DNA of 64,000 nucleotides from Durusdinium trenchii. Lineage: Eukaryota > Sar > Dinophyceae > Suessiales > Symbiodiniaceae. Location of the stretch: the NCBI GenBank assembly GCA_963970005.1, contig CAXAMN010000001.1, positions 2,020,724-2,084,723 of the forward strand, given 5' to 3'. Of this stretch, positions 44,455 to 56,025 are shown piece after piece. The position numbers were made by a program, and so were the translations under genes. Under the pieces are notes generated by a model that worked only from the letters and a program-made list of their open reading frames with translations, was not told the origin of the DNA and did no database searches. Each line of letters opens with the position of its first letter. Within the stretch, counting starts at the first letter, position 1.

Positions 44455-45289
44455 TTTTCCAGTCATCCTTGGTGCGAAGCTGTGAGCTTGTGAAGCTGCG
44501 AAGCTGTGTGCCTGCTCAAGCGGCAGCGGATGTGTGACTGCTCGGCGGTGTAGGAAGACTTGAGCCTCACACCATGGCTGGCTATCCCAGCAGTCAAGCT
44601 GCAGCTTGCCGGCAAGTGGTCATGTCCAACCCAGGGGGGTTCATGGATGCTCCTTGGGCAAGGTGCAATGATCCAGACGGAACCCAATTGCCCCTTCCCT
44701 TTCAGCGCCTACTGAGGATGTACTGTATCTAGTACTGTACCTGTATCGTATATATTATATATATAAAGTAAAATGTGTTTCCCACAGTGAATGGTAAACG
44801 TTTATTTTCCAGGCAAGCTGAGGGAGTCAGGACATAAACAGGACGAGCACCCAAACCGCAGGTACTCACGGTGGTCGCGTTGGTCACAGGGGTTTGGGGT
44901 GCGCCAGGTTGAAGGGACGAGAGCTTTGAGTAACTCATCATGACTCCCCATATTATCCACATATATTATTAATCCCATAGACGGATTATAATTCTATAGG
45001 CTGACGACTATCATTCTAACAGGCTTTATTCGTCGTTGGGCAATAATTTCCACCGAACTTCATTTAGGCTGCAAAGTCCGCATGTTTTTATATAAAAATA
45101 ACATCAAAGAACGTCTAAGCTGCAGCCTGGGGTGAAAAACGCCGAGACAAATATTACTGACTTTGAATGAAAAAGTCTTGAGAACATTTGAGAAATAAAC
45201 CGCTTGCCACCCGATACTCATATCATTCACTCTCCCCCAAAAGGCAGGGTATCAACCCAACTACTGATTGTCAGTAGTGAGGGGGGAAC

Positions 45290-45570
45290 GGGTAAGAACG
45301 CATAAGTCAAGGGCAAGAATGCCTAAGTAACGGGCAAGAGCTTTGGCAAGAACGCCTAAATGATGGGAAAAACGGCCACACACAAAGATAACAACACCAT
45401 GAATCGAAGCATAGAAACACATGAGACACGCAAGTGGCAAGTGTAGCATCAAGTGAATTCCTAACATACAAATGATTTTCATCACTGTGGAAATTCCGGG
45501 GATCCTTATTGCCACTAAAAGGACAAGAACGCCAAGTAGGGACAAGAACGCCTGTGGGGGCCAATACAGG
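45290..45570 (+). repeat. Scattered AAGAACGCC(TAAGTA) repeats
   Basis: Five or six imperfect copies of GGCAAGAACGCCTAAGTA, spread and interrupted. Confidence 0.5.
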
Positions 45571-45801
45571 GTAAACTGGCATTGTGAATATTTTTGCTGC
45601 TGGGTGGTGGGAACACGATGTGTATATGTGTTGTGCTAGAGAAGATAATGTAGTTCAGACTTGGACGCCGGAAGCGGCTTGGATCGTTCTATGGCCCAAA
45701 CCTACAGTCTTTTCTCTCGATCTATTTGGAAACCAAACCCAGCCCAGTAAATCAATAGGACTTGCCGCTAGCTAGTAATTATAATCTATCAACCCGCTCA
45801 G

Positions 45802-45871
45802 GTGTCGGATATTGGGATCATTGGCAGTGGGGTCATGGGCTCGAACCTGGGCCTCAACATCGCAGACAAGA
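45802..45871 (+). CDS. GND: 6PGD exon: [20 protein letters not shown]
   Basis: Dinucleotide-binding GxGxxG start of 6PGD. The acceptor is GCTCAG|GTG and the donor is ACAAGA|GTTGC (GT). Confidence 0.95.
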
Positions 45872-48474
45872 GTTGCTTGCTTGAGACATACGCAGCCAAG
45901 TGGTCTTCCTTTGTTTGTTTGTTTTTAATTAACATATATACATGTGCTTGCATGTGTTTAGCATCACCCATACTTGCTTTGGTGATCTTTTTGTGGACGT
46001 GGTGCAGGACTTTTTGGAAACACTGGTAAGGACACCTGGTGGTAGAACCCCCTTGATTGGGTTCTAACCCCTGCAGTCCTTCCTCCACTCAGGTTACAAT
46101 GGGCAGCCGTTCCATGTGTCACTCTACGACCTGAACGCTGAACAGGTGCAGTCGGTTTTGGCCACCAACTCCAGCTATAGCAATTTGCATGGTTTCTTTC
46201 TCCACAGTTTGAGTCTCTTTTCATGCTTTTTCCCTACCAAATAGATAGACATACCCTCTCAGAAAGTAGTTGGGGATGTTTGGGTTGGGTATGGTTTGAG
46301 GGTCCGATGACCTTTCTTTGCGTCGGTCTGTGGATCCCAAGGGGGGCACTTTGTTACGACACACCGACGCACCAAAGAGGGCTTGGGAAAGTGGCTTGAG
46401 AAGGGAACGATGTGAGCAAACGCCTTTGGACAAAAATCCCGTTGTGTTTGCTCTCAAAGATCGAAACCATCTCTTCCGGTAGATAACAGCAATGCACACG
46501 TTTTCTACTTCGAGTCCGAAGTTGGTGCAACTTCAATGAAACATGGGACCATGGTCTTTTCGTCTTGCATAACGGTTAACACCCTTCGAACCCACCGAAT
46601 GCTCAGCTTTTCCACCCCCGTTCTTCGACTCCGCGCCCAGTGGGTCCGAGGTTTTGGAGGACAGGAGAAGCTGAAGGACTTCGTCGGGTCCCTGAAAGCC
46701 CCGCGGAAGGCGATCATACTGGTCCCGGCGGGCAAAGCCACTGATGCGGTGATTGAGGACTTAGCCGGACTCTTCGAGAAAGGCGACATCATCATTGATG
46801 CTGGGACGACGGTTTAGTCTAGCGACTAGAAAGGGGGGCAGGAGATGATTTGATGTTTTTTTTGATCTTTTTCAGCAAGATGTAGGACCTACATGACAAA
46901 CAAAGAATCAATGATTTCCAGTCCCTGGCTGGTCAAGAATCTCACAAATATAGGTCATGATTTGTTTTCTTTCTGATTCTGAATAAATATATATATATAT
47001 ATCAATGGTAAACGTTGATATAGATACATATATATATATACAATATTGGATATTTTGTTACGTACTGTTACTCTCTTGTTTTGGTTTCATGGCCTACAAA
47101 CTCGTCCCGCGTCCCGTCGAGGATGTGGGCAATGCCAACTTCCGGGATCAGATTCGACGCGCCGAGTCCTTGGAGGCTCGAGGCCTTCGCTTTTTGGGCA
47201 TGGGAGTGAGTGGTGGTGCGGAAGGAGCTCGCAAGGGGCCGGCCTTCTTCCCTGGAGGCGCATCCGGAACCAGGGCTCTGGTTGGGAGGGGTTTCAAAAG
47301 GGAGACCTCTGTGTGGTGGAGGAAGCACTTGGGAGATTGCTTGTTAAGGATCCAACTTGTGTTCAAAGAGATCTAAACACGAGGATGGCCTGACCCTGTT
47401 GGAGGCACCTTGAGCGTTTGGAACGATGTAAAGCACATTGTAGAGGCAGCAGCAGCAAAGGCCACAGATGGGCGGCCCTGTGCCACTATGAATGGCAAGG
47501 GTGGAGCCGGCTCATGTGTAAAGATGTATCACAACGCTGGGGAGTATGCCGTCTTACAGATTTGGGGTGAAGTGCACGAGGTGCTCAAAGCATATGGCGT
47601 CAGTGGGGATTCACAAGCCAAGCTGCTGGAATCTTGGAAGACTAGGAAAGGCGGCCGATACGAAGGGCTTTTGGCTTCATACATGCTTGACATCACCGTG
47701 GAGGTGGTGAAAATCAAGGACAGTGAGAGTGCCGGTGGTAGCAACGACGGCTCCCTCCTCATCTCAAGAACCATGGACAAGACTGACTCGAAGGGCACCG
47801 GCCTTTGGAGTGTGGTGGAGGCTTTGGAGGCCGCTGTTCCGGCTCCCTCCTTAGTTGCAGCCGTGCTGGCACGGCAGATGTCAATGCTCCGTGCGGAGCG
47901 GTTAGCCAACTCAGCTGCTGTGAAGCTTCCAAGTGCTCAGACAGGCTCATGGACTGCAGAAATGGAGGAAGATCTCTTTTGGGCGGCGGCCTTTGCCATC
48001 ATCGCCTCCTACGCGCAGATGTTCCAATGCCTCCGAAAGATGGATGAGAAGTTTGAGTTCGGGTTGAATCTCCCTGCCACCATTGCCACCTTCAGAGCAG
48101 GTTGCATTTTGCAGGGTTTCTTGTTGGAACCCATGACCAAAGCCTTTGAAGACAATCCAAGCTTGGAGAATCTACTCACAGCTTTTGGACCCGAAATCAA
48201 AGAGTATCTACCACGCTACAAGCGTTTGGTGAGCCAGGTCACTAGAGAAACCTCCGTGACCGTCCCATGTCTTTTGGCTTCTTTGGACTACATTCAGACC
48301 ATGTACCTCCCAGAAATCCCCTCAGCACAGTGCGTGTCGCTGCAGCGGGATGTCTTCGGAAGACATGGCTTTGAGCGCTTAGACAAAGAGGGGCGCTTCA
48401 ACGCCCAATGGCCATCCTTGCAACAGGGAGATGCCACAATTACCACCGCCACTTCAGCCCCTACGGGCAAGTAG
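45802..48474 (+). CDS. GND: 6-phosphogluconate dehydrogenase, decarboxylating (gene span)
   Basis: NADP-dependent oxidative decarboxylation of 6-phosphogluconate to ribulose-5-phosphate in the pentose phosphate pathway. Five exons in order: the Rossmann start [20 protein letters not shown] (GxGxxG), the second strand [27 protein letters not shown], the substrate loop [15 protein letters not shown], then the all-helical domain. That domain holds the catalytic pair in [16 protein letters not shown] (Lys and Glu present; HNGIEYG is usual) and the tail [14 protein letters not shown]. Donors are GT, GT, GA and GC. The start codon and about 18 residues between exons 2 and 3 were not located. Confidence 0.95.
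46093..46145 (+). CDS. GND: 6PGD exon: [17 protein letters not shown]
   Basis: Second beta strand of the Rossmann fold. LYDLN replaces the usual VYNRT/AFNRT. The acceptor is ACTCAG|GTTAC and the donor is GAACAG|GTGCAG. Confidence 0.85.
46665..46796 (+). CDS. GND: 6PGD exon: [20 protein letters not shown]...GDIIID
   Basis: Matches LKKPR.I.LLVKAG.AVD..I..L...L..GDIIIDGG. The acceptor is GGACAG|GAG and the donor ATCATT|GATGCT is GA. The next exon also begins GATG. Confidence 0.93.
47122..47257 (+). CDS. GND: 6PGD exon: [13 protein letters not shown]...[18 protein letters not shown]
   Basis: GVSGGEEGAR.GPS.MPGG is the substrate-binding signature. The acceptor is GTCGAG|GAT and the donor is CTGGAG|GCGCAT (GC). 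TGGAGGC recurs at the acceptor. Confidence 0.95.
47405..48474 (+). CDS. GND: 6PGD last exon: whole helical domain (about 355 residues)
   Basis: A single 1,070-base exon holds the complete carboxy-terminal domain, unlike the split first third of the gene. It shows [16 protein letters not shown] (active site), [20 protein letters not shown] (the usual DKAGQKGTGKWT), [18 protein letters not shown] and [24 protein letters not shown]. Stop TAG at 48472-48474. Confidence 0.96.
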
Positions 48475-50194
48475 GTGATTGTAAATAGATCGTTTTCAAG
48501 GTCCGTACACGGAGCCTTTTGTGAAAATGGATTAAGAAAGGGTCACTGGGAAGGGTCACTGGGAAGCGCAGATGTTCACAGCCTTTTCGATGTGCCCAAT
48601 GTCCAACCTCTTGATTAGTGACGCCCCACCAATTGAATTGTTAAACCTTTTCATACAGAGGTTTTGCTAGTCAAGAGTTCTCAAGAGTCCACCTTCTCTC
48701 TCTCTTTTTATATCGATATACAGTAATTATTATGATGTTTAATATATAATATAAAGACCGCAGAGGTCCGACTGCGTCGTTCTGGCAGGTTGGTCCGTTG
48801 ACCCGCGGACGACCTCCGAAGAGGAAGAAGAGTGGCGGTGAGCTGCGGCCGGACGAGCCTTCGACGACCGTAGAGCCGGACGCCACGCAGTGGTACACGA
48901 AAGGGGGGTACCTCTGTTGAGAGGGGCTTGAGATTTGAGCAAGCATCACCATCATTTTAGGTTCTGATCATACGTTCTATTAACACGGCCTTCCCTTAGG
49001 CCTTTTTGTTGTTGTTACTGTGTTGACTGATGTCTCACTTTGTTTCACATGCAGTCTGCATCTGGTCTCGGAGCTTTCCACTGGAGAGTGAGCAAGCGGA
49101 GAACAAAAGAAGATGCAGAGGCTTCCCATTGGATTTGGGTTGTTAAAGACGAGCCTAGGAAGAACCGGAGTAGAAAGAACACTTTCATGGGGTTTGTCCA
49201 TTTGAGTCATACTGTACCCTCTCAAACCCATTCGAACAGCCGCTTCCTGAATCCCACACCCAGCACGCCTCCGCATGTTTGGCATTGACGGTTTGCGCCT
49301 TTTCTTCACTTGAAATCGAGGGTTTCAGTGGTGAATTTTTGGAAAGACCGATTTCTGAAAGACCAGGTGCGACAGCTTTTGGACATGGCCTTCTCCTTGG
49401 AGAACGAGATCTGAGAGAAGACGAAGCCGCCCGCCTTAACGGCCTTAACGGCTGCAAACCGGCCGAACACCGGCACGGCGACACGATTTCGGGGGCCGCA
49501 CGGCCTGTCTCGTCGATTGGATTGAGACTGCTAGACGATACAACAGATCTTAAAGAGGGAGTAGCCTCTGATCCAATCTGGGCTCCCGATTTCTGCAGTG
49601 CGTTCAGCGATTTCTGCCCCAAAGTCGGGCACAGAGCTCGCTCCTGTGCGTTGGCTAGCATCAGTTTGTGAGGAGTCACGATCTTCCGTGTTCAAAGCCT
49701 GATTGGAAGGTGATTGGGAAGTTTGTTTCTGGAAGCCCAAAGCTATGCCACAGTGGCACAAACTAACGCGCTGACTGGGAAGCCGACACGGCACTGGTTC
49801 ATGCAAGAGCATCCACAAAAAGCCCCAAACCATCTCAAATCCAATCTCCTTTGATTTCTCAACTTGAAGATCGGAATCCATGTGCATAACCTGCTCCTGC
49901 TTGCGTCACTCGTGAGCAGGGAGTCACTCGTGGCCACAGGCCGAGGCCGAAACAGTGCGTCACTCGCGGCGTTGCGCTTGGAACCCTCCAAGAACTCGGT
50001 TCGCGGCGTTTGTACGTGAGCTTCGTACGCAGTCGCGGCACACCAAGTTTCTTCGGTGCTGTCCGGCCATCGACGCCATACTCCAAGTTGTCCACCATGT
50101 ACGTAGCCAGGATGAGACCTGACCTGATTCTAAGTCTAAGTGATATATCCAAAGTTAAAGTATTATCCGTTGACTTTTGGGGACTTGTCTCCAG
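48475..50194. other. Intergenic/5' region before the WD40 gene
   Basis: A short tandem GGGTCACTGGGAA duplication lies near 48540. Several open frames (49279-49671 and others) lack recognisable domains. The amino-terminal exon or exons of the WD40 gene may lie at the right end. Confidence 0.45.
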
Positions 50195-50254
50195 GTCTAC
50201 AGCTGCTGTTTGGGTCAGAAGGACTCACTGCTGGCTTGCGCGGCCTCCCACAAG
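50195..50254 (+). CDS. WD40 exon 1 seen: VYSCCLGQKDSLLACAASHK
   Basis: Blade strand. The acceptor is TCCAG|GTC and the donor is CACAAG|GCGTGG (GC). Confidence 0.8.
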
Positions 50255-53200
50255 GCGTGGCTGTCCAGATTCCACACATCCATCCCACTTGCCAGAGGAG
50301 CTCCGGTACTTCCTGCACATGAAAAGTCTCTCCCGCTTGACTTCTCGAGCCAAGGTTCACCTCTTTGACGTCGCGCAGGGGAAGCAAGTCAGAGTCTTTA
50401 AGGACTCACAGTGATGCGACACCGAACAGCGCAGCGATTGCAAGTGCCCATGTTTGAAGTGGAAGGGCTGGACACATCAGCAACGTGTGGGCCTGGCATG
50501 GGTTTAGTTTGGACATGTTTAGACATGTTTAGACTAGAAGGAGTTGGGGAAGTATGGGGAAGTTCTTCTCGTCAAAGACTGTCATGGAGGTTCATTGGCT
50601 TTGAGTGGTACATCATCAGGATAAAGACCCACAAAAGCAGTTGGGGACATGTTTTTCCTTTGTGATGCACGATGGCGAAAGTGGCCGGACATGAAGTCTG
50701 CGAGACTGGGATCAACTTTTTAGAACTGGAGTCTTGGGATGGACGCTGCTGTGGAAAGGAAGCAACCCAAAAAGACCTGGGGTATTCACAAAACTAACTC
50801 AAGACTAAATTGACATTCAGGGAGTCCACTAGAATCACTAGAACTGCTGGTTTCTACCACGCGTGGAGCAGACAATGTGATGTAGGAACCAGTCTTGGAG
50901 ATGGGCGGTTTCGAAGAAGAGCCCGCCCCCCCCTCACACGGGAGAAGTAATAGAAGTTGACAGCCGCACTGGGACCTCATTTTGACGCCTCCATCTCGAG
51001 AGAGGCCCTGCGTGCGCCACACTGATGCACCATGTTTGCAGGAGAGCCACACTGACGTGGTGAATCATGTGCGCTTTCACCCTGATGGCAAGCTACTTTC
51101 GGGAGCAGAGGTCTGGGAGAACAGCGACAGCTTTTGCTAAACAGCGGCCAGGAACGGGCTCCCAAACAAAGCAATGCAGAAATGGCCATAGGCGTCGATC
51201 TTCTTTTGCCAGCTTCTGGCCGCATGAATTGGAATAGGGGAACCGGCAAATTGGCTGGTCGGGTTTTCTTAGCAGGCCATGCCGGGTCAGTTTCTGGCAA
51301 GGCATGCTAGGCCGAACCAACTGATTGGCATCCTCCGTTTCCTGCCAACAAGCCTGATCTGGTGCTGCCTCGTTCCTAATCTAAGATAGACATAGACAGA
51401 CCCATTCAGCGGTGTTCAGTGGAGTTCTAGGGGTCAAAACTTTGTGGAATGAGATGTGCCAGTCACTCCTCTCTGCGAAGAACAGTGCTGTGACGCACTC
51501 TTTTGCGCCCACAGAGCTCCACAGAATGCGGGAGTCCCCTGCTTCGGGTGGTGTTTCTCATTTTGCAGCCCATCAATTGGCTGCTCTTGCAAGGACAACT
51601 TGGTGGTCGTCCTCGATACTGAAAAGTCTCGAGAAGATGAAGCCTTGCTTGAGCCTTGTGATGTGTGCGCTGTTTGGGTGCGTCTTTTGGCAGTAAGTTG
51701 GGTGCATATTCCAAAGTAGATGAACAGGACTGAACATCGGAACATGGAACATAGTATGTTTTTGTATGTTTAATATTCAAGATTGTTTAAGTATCATAAG
51801 TTAAGGGCTACAGCATGATATCTTGTAGAAGACCTGAAGTGAGTTGCATTGCATGGGTGTCCACGTGCCGCAAATGACTTGAGACTTGAATCATCTTCAA
51901 GACCTTCCAAAGCTGGGAATCATCTTCAAGAACTTCCAAAAGCATCCAAAAGCTTATAGATCCAGTTTGGATTCAGTTTTGCAAGATGTATTGACCAATT
52001 CCTCTTTGGCCTGCTTGATTTACCGAACACGAGTGTCAAACAGCCCTACCGTGCAAGGCTTGGTGTGATACCCAACGACGAGTGCGTGCGGCCTCTCGTC
52101 CATCAAGCTGCAACTCAGAGACTTTAGTTAAACACCATTCAAAACACACATGCTGCGAGGGATCAACATTGGAAAGGAAAGCCGAGAAAAGGAAAGCAAC
52201 AGGACAAGGAAAAGGAAAGGAAAGGACAAGGAAGGGAAAGCAAAGGAAAAAAAGGAAATGGAAATGGAAAGGGAAGGAATGCAATTTGTGAATATGCTTT
52301 TTCCAGGCAGTCTAAAACGCATATTGGAGAGGAAAGCAAAGAAATGGAAAGGAACAGTACAAGGAAAGGAAATGACATCAATTTGTGAATGTGCCTGAAA
52401 CCGGGCCGCGCCAGTGAGATGCTGTATGGGCATTCCACTGGGGGACTGCTGCTCTGAAACTCCAAGACCTTGGACAGTCTGAGAAAAACATCACAAAGCG
52501 CTTTGCTGATTTGACCTCGGAACAGGGCTGAACGGTTCGTTTTTCTTTCGGTTCGGTTGTGTTTGGAACATTGATCGTTGCTTACATTCGGTTCATGAAC
52601 AATTTCGGTTCTGGACCTTCGCCACCTTTCGGTTCCGGTTCCGAATCGATACGGGACCCTTCCTGAAAGGGATACCATGCCAGAATTTTGGACCAGCTGC
52701 GAAGCTGGTCCCTGGTGATGTTTCACAAGATTGGCCGGGGATCCTGTGGTTCAGTTTCAAAGGAGCCCTTTCGATGACATGGAAGCGGTTTTAGTTGGTG
52801 CACGCCATTGCGTTACAAAGCTGTCCAGTAGAAATTAAAACAGAAAGGGAAGACAAGCAATGAAAGGCCCGAATTCATGTCGGGGATGGGTCGTTCAACC
52901 TGGACCCCTGGTCCACCATGTGAAAGCTTGGCCTTCCAGCTCTTGGAACTTCTGAGATCCTTCACCTTGGTGGGCCCGGATCGAAACACCTTGTGCTGCT
53001 GCTCCACCACGGAGGAGAGAGAGACAGAGCTCTTTTAGAGACCTTTCACCTGTTTTTTGGTCCGGTACTGGTATGTCGCGTTCTGCCTGATGTGCATCCA
53101 AGGAGGGTTCCAGGTACCGTGGTGTAGCTTCTGATATCTGCATGCATGAATGCATGCAGTAGTTGCTAGCTTGTGGCCTGGATGGTTGTGGGTATATATA

Positions 53201-56025
53201 TATATATCTCACCTTCTGATAGGTAGCAACTGGATTCTTTGAGAACCTCTCCACTCTCGTTCTTGGCAGCCGCGGCACGGGGGATGGTGCAGGATGTGCG
53301 CATTTGGCAGCTGGGCCCCGGGGACTTTGGAACTTTGCGAGCGCAGTTCACCAACCTCAGGAGCAGCGCAGGGTGAGGGGTGGGATGGTGTGGGTGTATT
53401 GATAGTTTGAATGAACTAGGAGACATCCCATGCGTTCCGACCCCCTGGGTTCGTTCACAAAATAGACCAGTCTACCCAGTCAGGTGCGAGAAAAGTTGAT
53501 TATTTTCGAGGAAGCGAGTTGAGAGCTTGGTCCACGGTCGGTCCATTTTTTTCAACTGCTGGTCTATGGTCGGTCTATACTCGGTCTATGGTAGCTGGCT
53601 TTTGTTGCAGTATGCCATTTCTTGTTGGCATTTGAATGAACTTACAGTTCAAAGCATTCAAATTGAAGCTCTAGCACCCGCATTGGTTCAGTTCTTTCTG
53701 TGTTTGTAAGTCAAGCAGATGTAAAATGATAGGCGTGATACGGATCCAGACAACTCACACAATTTGATCGACAAGGTAAGATCTTTGATATGGGACTCCG
53801 CCTGATGTGGTTTCTGGCATTAGACGGCCTTCCTCCATCCCAGCCGAACTTGGATCTGACTGCAGGAGTCATCCATTGAAGCTAAGCTGCACTAAACTGC
53901 CCACTTTCATGTGAAAACCCTGATGTTTCTATGCATCATAAGCAGCTCCTGTAACCTGTCTGTACTATCCTGTACTCCAGGTCGGCAGTCAATCCCTGGA
54001 GCCCCCCAAGTGGTTTGCGCGCGAGACCGCACCCACATCTTTGAGATTGATTTTAAGATATTTTAAGCGTGTGAGACCGCACTGAGGTGAATCATACTCT
54101 GGTTTCGTCCTTTCATTGTAATTGATTTGTATTGATGGCCACCTCCGGCAGCTATATAAGGTTGATGCGAAATGAGGATGAGGAGCCTGCGGAACGGATG
54201 TTGGAAGGGCCAGAGTCGGACCTTTTCGGTCAAGAAGAGTCAACATTGCTGGTGACTGCTTCCTTTGCAATTGCTCAAGAGACACTCCGTTTTCCAAGCA
54301 CAGGCAGTTTGTTTTGGTCGAGAGCTGAAATCACCGCGGCCGTTGAACACTGTTTTTTTGTTCTTCACTCTGTTCACGGCAAGGACTTCAGCTTTGGCTA
54401 CGTGGTAGAGACCTTCTACGATCAGCCCTCTGCCGAAGTCTTCCTTTTGGCAGGCCCCAAGTCTCGTGCGGAAGACATGACACCATCACACCATCACGCA
54501 TCGAGAGTCGAGCGAGTCCGGCGTTGCCGCATCCCTCTCTCGGATGAGTCCTGCGAGAGTCTCGTGGGGCGGAAGATGGGTCTCACGGGGGATCTTTGGA
54601 GTGGATTTTGGGTCGTTTCTTCGAAGCAAAACGACACTCTGCGGAGCGTTGCTCCGAAGGTGGACCAAGCAGACATTGATTCTCGTGGCAACCATGGTAG
54701 TATATATGATGATCAACATGGTCCATGGTTTCTTTGCTTTGGGATGTATCAGAGCGGATTCTAATTGATTTGACCATTTGTGTGCAGTTCTGCCGCCCTA
54801 AGACGGCTTTGATCTCGGAAATCTCCAGATCCTGGAATTTGCGTCAAATCTCCCGCGCCAGGTGCTGGCACCGCCGGAGATTTGCTGCTCTTCCGGGTGA
54901 CGCTGGCGGAGGCCGTGCCAGCCGCGGTCTTCAGCTCTGGAGGTGGCAATCCAGGCAGTGTCGGACATGTTTTGCTGGTTTTATGTGTTCAGGTCAAGCA
55001 CCAAGACTTGCACACTCCGAAACTAAAATAACCCCTGTGACGAAGTTTTGGACCTCTGCCAGGTCGGGACTATGTTCTTTTTAAATGTTAGTTTCAGAAA
55101 GGATAAGGATACAGTTTGAATGATATTTAATGATTACTGTAATATATATAATACATGTATATACATGTATATATATAGTAACTGTTATGTATTGCCCGGC
55201 TTTTCTGAGGTTCCAAAGTACTAAAATGCCTCATCTTGGTATGATTCCTGGAGCACTCCTCCAGCTGGACATCCTTCGTGGTTCTCGGTACTTGGACCTT
55301 GGAAACCCGATCAGATCGGACGGCGCTTGGGTGGCGATCGGACGGTCGCATGTTTTGCACTATAGGGTCGCAGTCCGGTGGTTTCTGATGGAATGGAACC
55401 TGTCAGGTTTGTCCAAAAGACACCTAGATGGATGCTTGGACCATCCAAGATGTTTCAGAAGACGTTGTCCGCTCCGCTCCACAGCAGGCCATAGCGGCAT
55501 CGTGCGGTCTGCGCTGTGCTTACCCGGCGGACGCGTGCTGACGGCAGGGGAGGCGGGGGAAGACCTTCCGAACTCCCAGGAGTGCTGCAATGGGAAGAGA
55601 AAACCGGTCGTCCAGTTTCCTTTACACAAAACCTGTTTGTTTCAGCGTGTGGGAAGATATAGGGGTTGTGTGAGTGTTTCTTGGCCAGCTTAGACATTGT
55701 TAGACTATCCCACTTTCTGTTCAACAACTCAAGACTCCAGACTCATGACTGTGTCTAGTCATCATCTCTTCAGACTCCAGACTCGGACTCTGAACTCCTG
55801 ACTCCAGTCAACTTCAGCTTCATGAACGGTTCCTTTTCCAACCTAAGAGCGATGGCCTCCAACTTACTAGCGATGGCCTCCCGCCAGGATGGCTGCATTT
55901 GTGCCTGGGCAGAAGCTGGAGGTGATCTCGAAGGCACCGCAGCGAGATGGACCCCTGTCGGATGGGCTGGAGAACATCTAGGGTTAAGATTTGGGGTTTT
56001 CACCAACAATACACCAGGATGTTAG
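50195..56025 (+). CDS. WD40-repeat protein, WDR89-like (gene span)
   Basis: Eight exons placed, all on the + strand. They read as successive blades of a beta-propeller: VYSCCLGQKDSLLACAASHK; VHLFDVAQGKQVRVFK; ESHTDVVNHVRFHPDGKLLS; DNLVVVLDTEKSREDEALLE; DVRIWQLGPGDFGTLRAQFT; DFSFGYVVETFYDQPSAEVF; GTAGDLLLFRVTLAEAVPAA; GHSGIVRSALCLPGGRVLTA; DGCICAWAEAG. DN/GLV.V.DTE....EDALL and the final GH..IVRS......TAGEDG...W blade resemble the WDR89 family. WD40 proteins are scaffolds for protein complexes; the partner is unknown. At least one amino-terminal blade and probably one or two inner exons are missing from my reading. Confidence 0.82.
50355..50402 (+). CDS. WD40 exon: VHLFDVAQGKQVRVFK
   Basis: Typical (I/V)-x-(L/I)-(F/W)-D strand plus turn. 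The acceptor is GCCAAG|GTT and the donor is TTTAAG|GACTCA (GA). Confidence 0.85.
51042..51110 (+). CDS. WD40 exon: ESHTDVVNHVRFHPDGKLLS
   Basis: H-x-D-V-x-x-V-x-F-x-P-x-G core of a WD40 blade. The acceptor is TTTGCAG|GAG and the donor is GCAGAG|GTCTGG (GT). Confidence 0.9.
51594..51660 (+). CDS. WD40 exon: DNLVVVLDTEKSREDEALLE
   Basis: Strand D of the blade with the WDR89-like acidic extension. The acceptor is TGCAAG|GAC. The 3' limit is uncertain. Confidence 0.82.
52165..52385 (+). repeat. Polypurine (GAAAGGA)n tract in a WD40-gene intron
   Basis: GGAAAGGAAAGGACAAGGAA-type sequence in two blocks. AATTTGTGAATATGC / AATTTGTGAATGTGC ends each block, so the whole unit is duplicated at about 110 bp. 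Confidence 0.7.
53275..53368 (+). CDS. WD40 exon: GMVQDVRIWQLGPGDFGTLR
   Basis: VQDVRIWQL is a WD strand; GTLRAQFTNLRSSAG follows. Alone it could be mistaken for a cation-efflux carboxy terminus, but the neighbouring exons and order favour the WD40 gene. The ends are not resolved. Confidence 0.62.
54384..54453 (+). CDS. WD40 exon: DFSFGYVVETFYDQPSAEVF
   Basis: Similar to YLVG..YD.....LLL.AG of WDR89 proteins. The acceptor is GGCAAG|GAC and the donor is TTGGCAG|GCCCC (GC). Phase 1 matches the next exon. Confidence 0.8.
54862..54955 (+). CDS. WD40 exon: GTAGDLLLFRVTLAEAVPAA
   Basis: G..GDL.LFRV strand following the previous blade. The acceptor is CGCCAG|GTGC. The 3' limit is near GGGNP. Confidence 0.8.
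55488..55552 (+). CDS. WD40 exon: GHSGIVRSALCLPGGRVLTA
   Basis: GH-x-x-I-V-R-S with the terminal LTAGE, the penultimate strands of the propeller. The acceptor is CAGCAG|GCC and the donor is GGGGAG|GCGGGG (GC). Confidence 0.88.
55888..56025 (+). CDS. WD40 last exon: DGCICAWAEAG and tail
   Basis: Joins GE to DGCICAWAE, giving the classic GEDG.I.AW ending. The acceptor is CGCCAG|GAT. The frame stays open to TAG at 56023-56025, adding about 35 residues of unknown tail. Confidence 0.8.
   Translation, partial: DGCICAWAEAGGDLEGTAARWTPVGWAGEHLGLRFGVFTNNTPGC

Larger units (their letters stand above)
43258..45801. other. Intergenic region between cold-shock gene and 6PGD
   Basis: Contains the CTACTAGTAAC minisatellite (44248-44454) and scattered AAGAACGCC repeats (45290-45570). 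The first, very short 6PGD exon with its start codon may be hidden near the right end. No other gene seen. Confidence 0.5.

Noticed and set aside
53275-53368. Reading as the carboxy terminus of a cation-efflux transporter (DVRIWQLGPG)
   Set aside because: No membrane segments nearby; the exon lies between clear WD40 exons on the same strand.
54132-54764. 210-residue + strand open frame as an independent gene
   Set aside because: Only 54384-54453 shows conservation, as a WD40 exon with splice sites; the rest is intron read-through.
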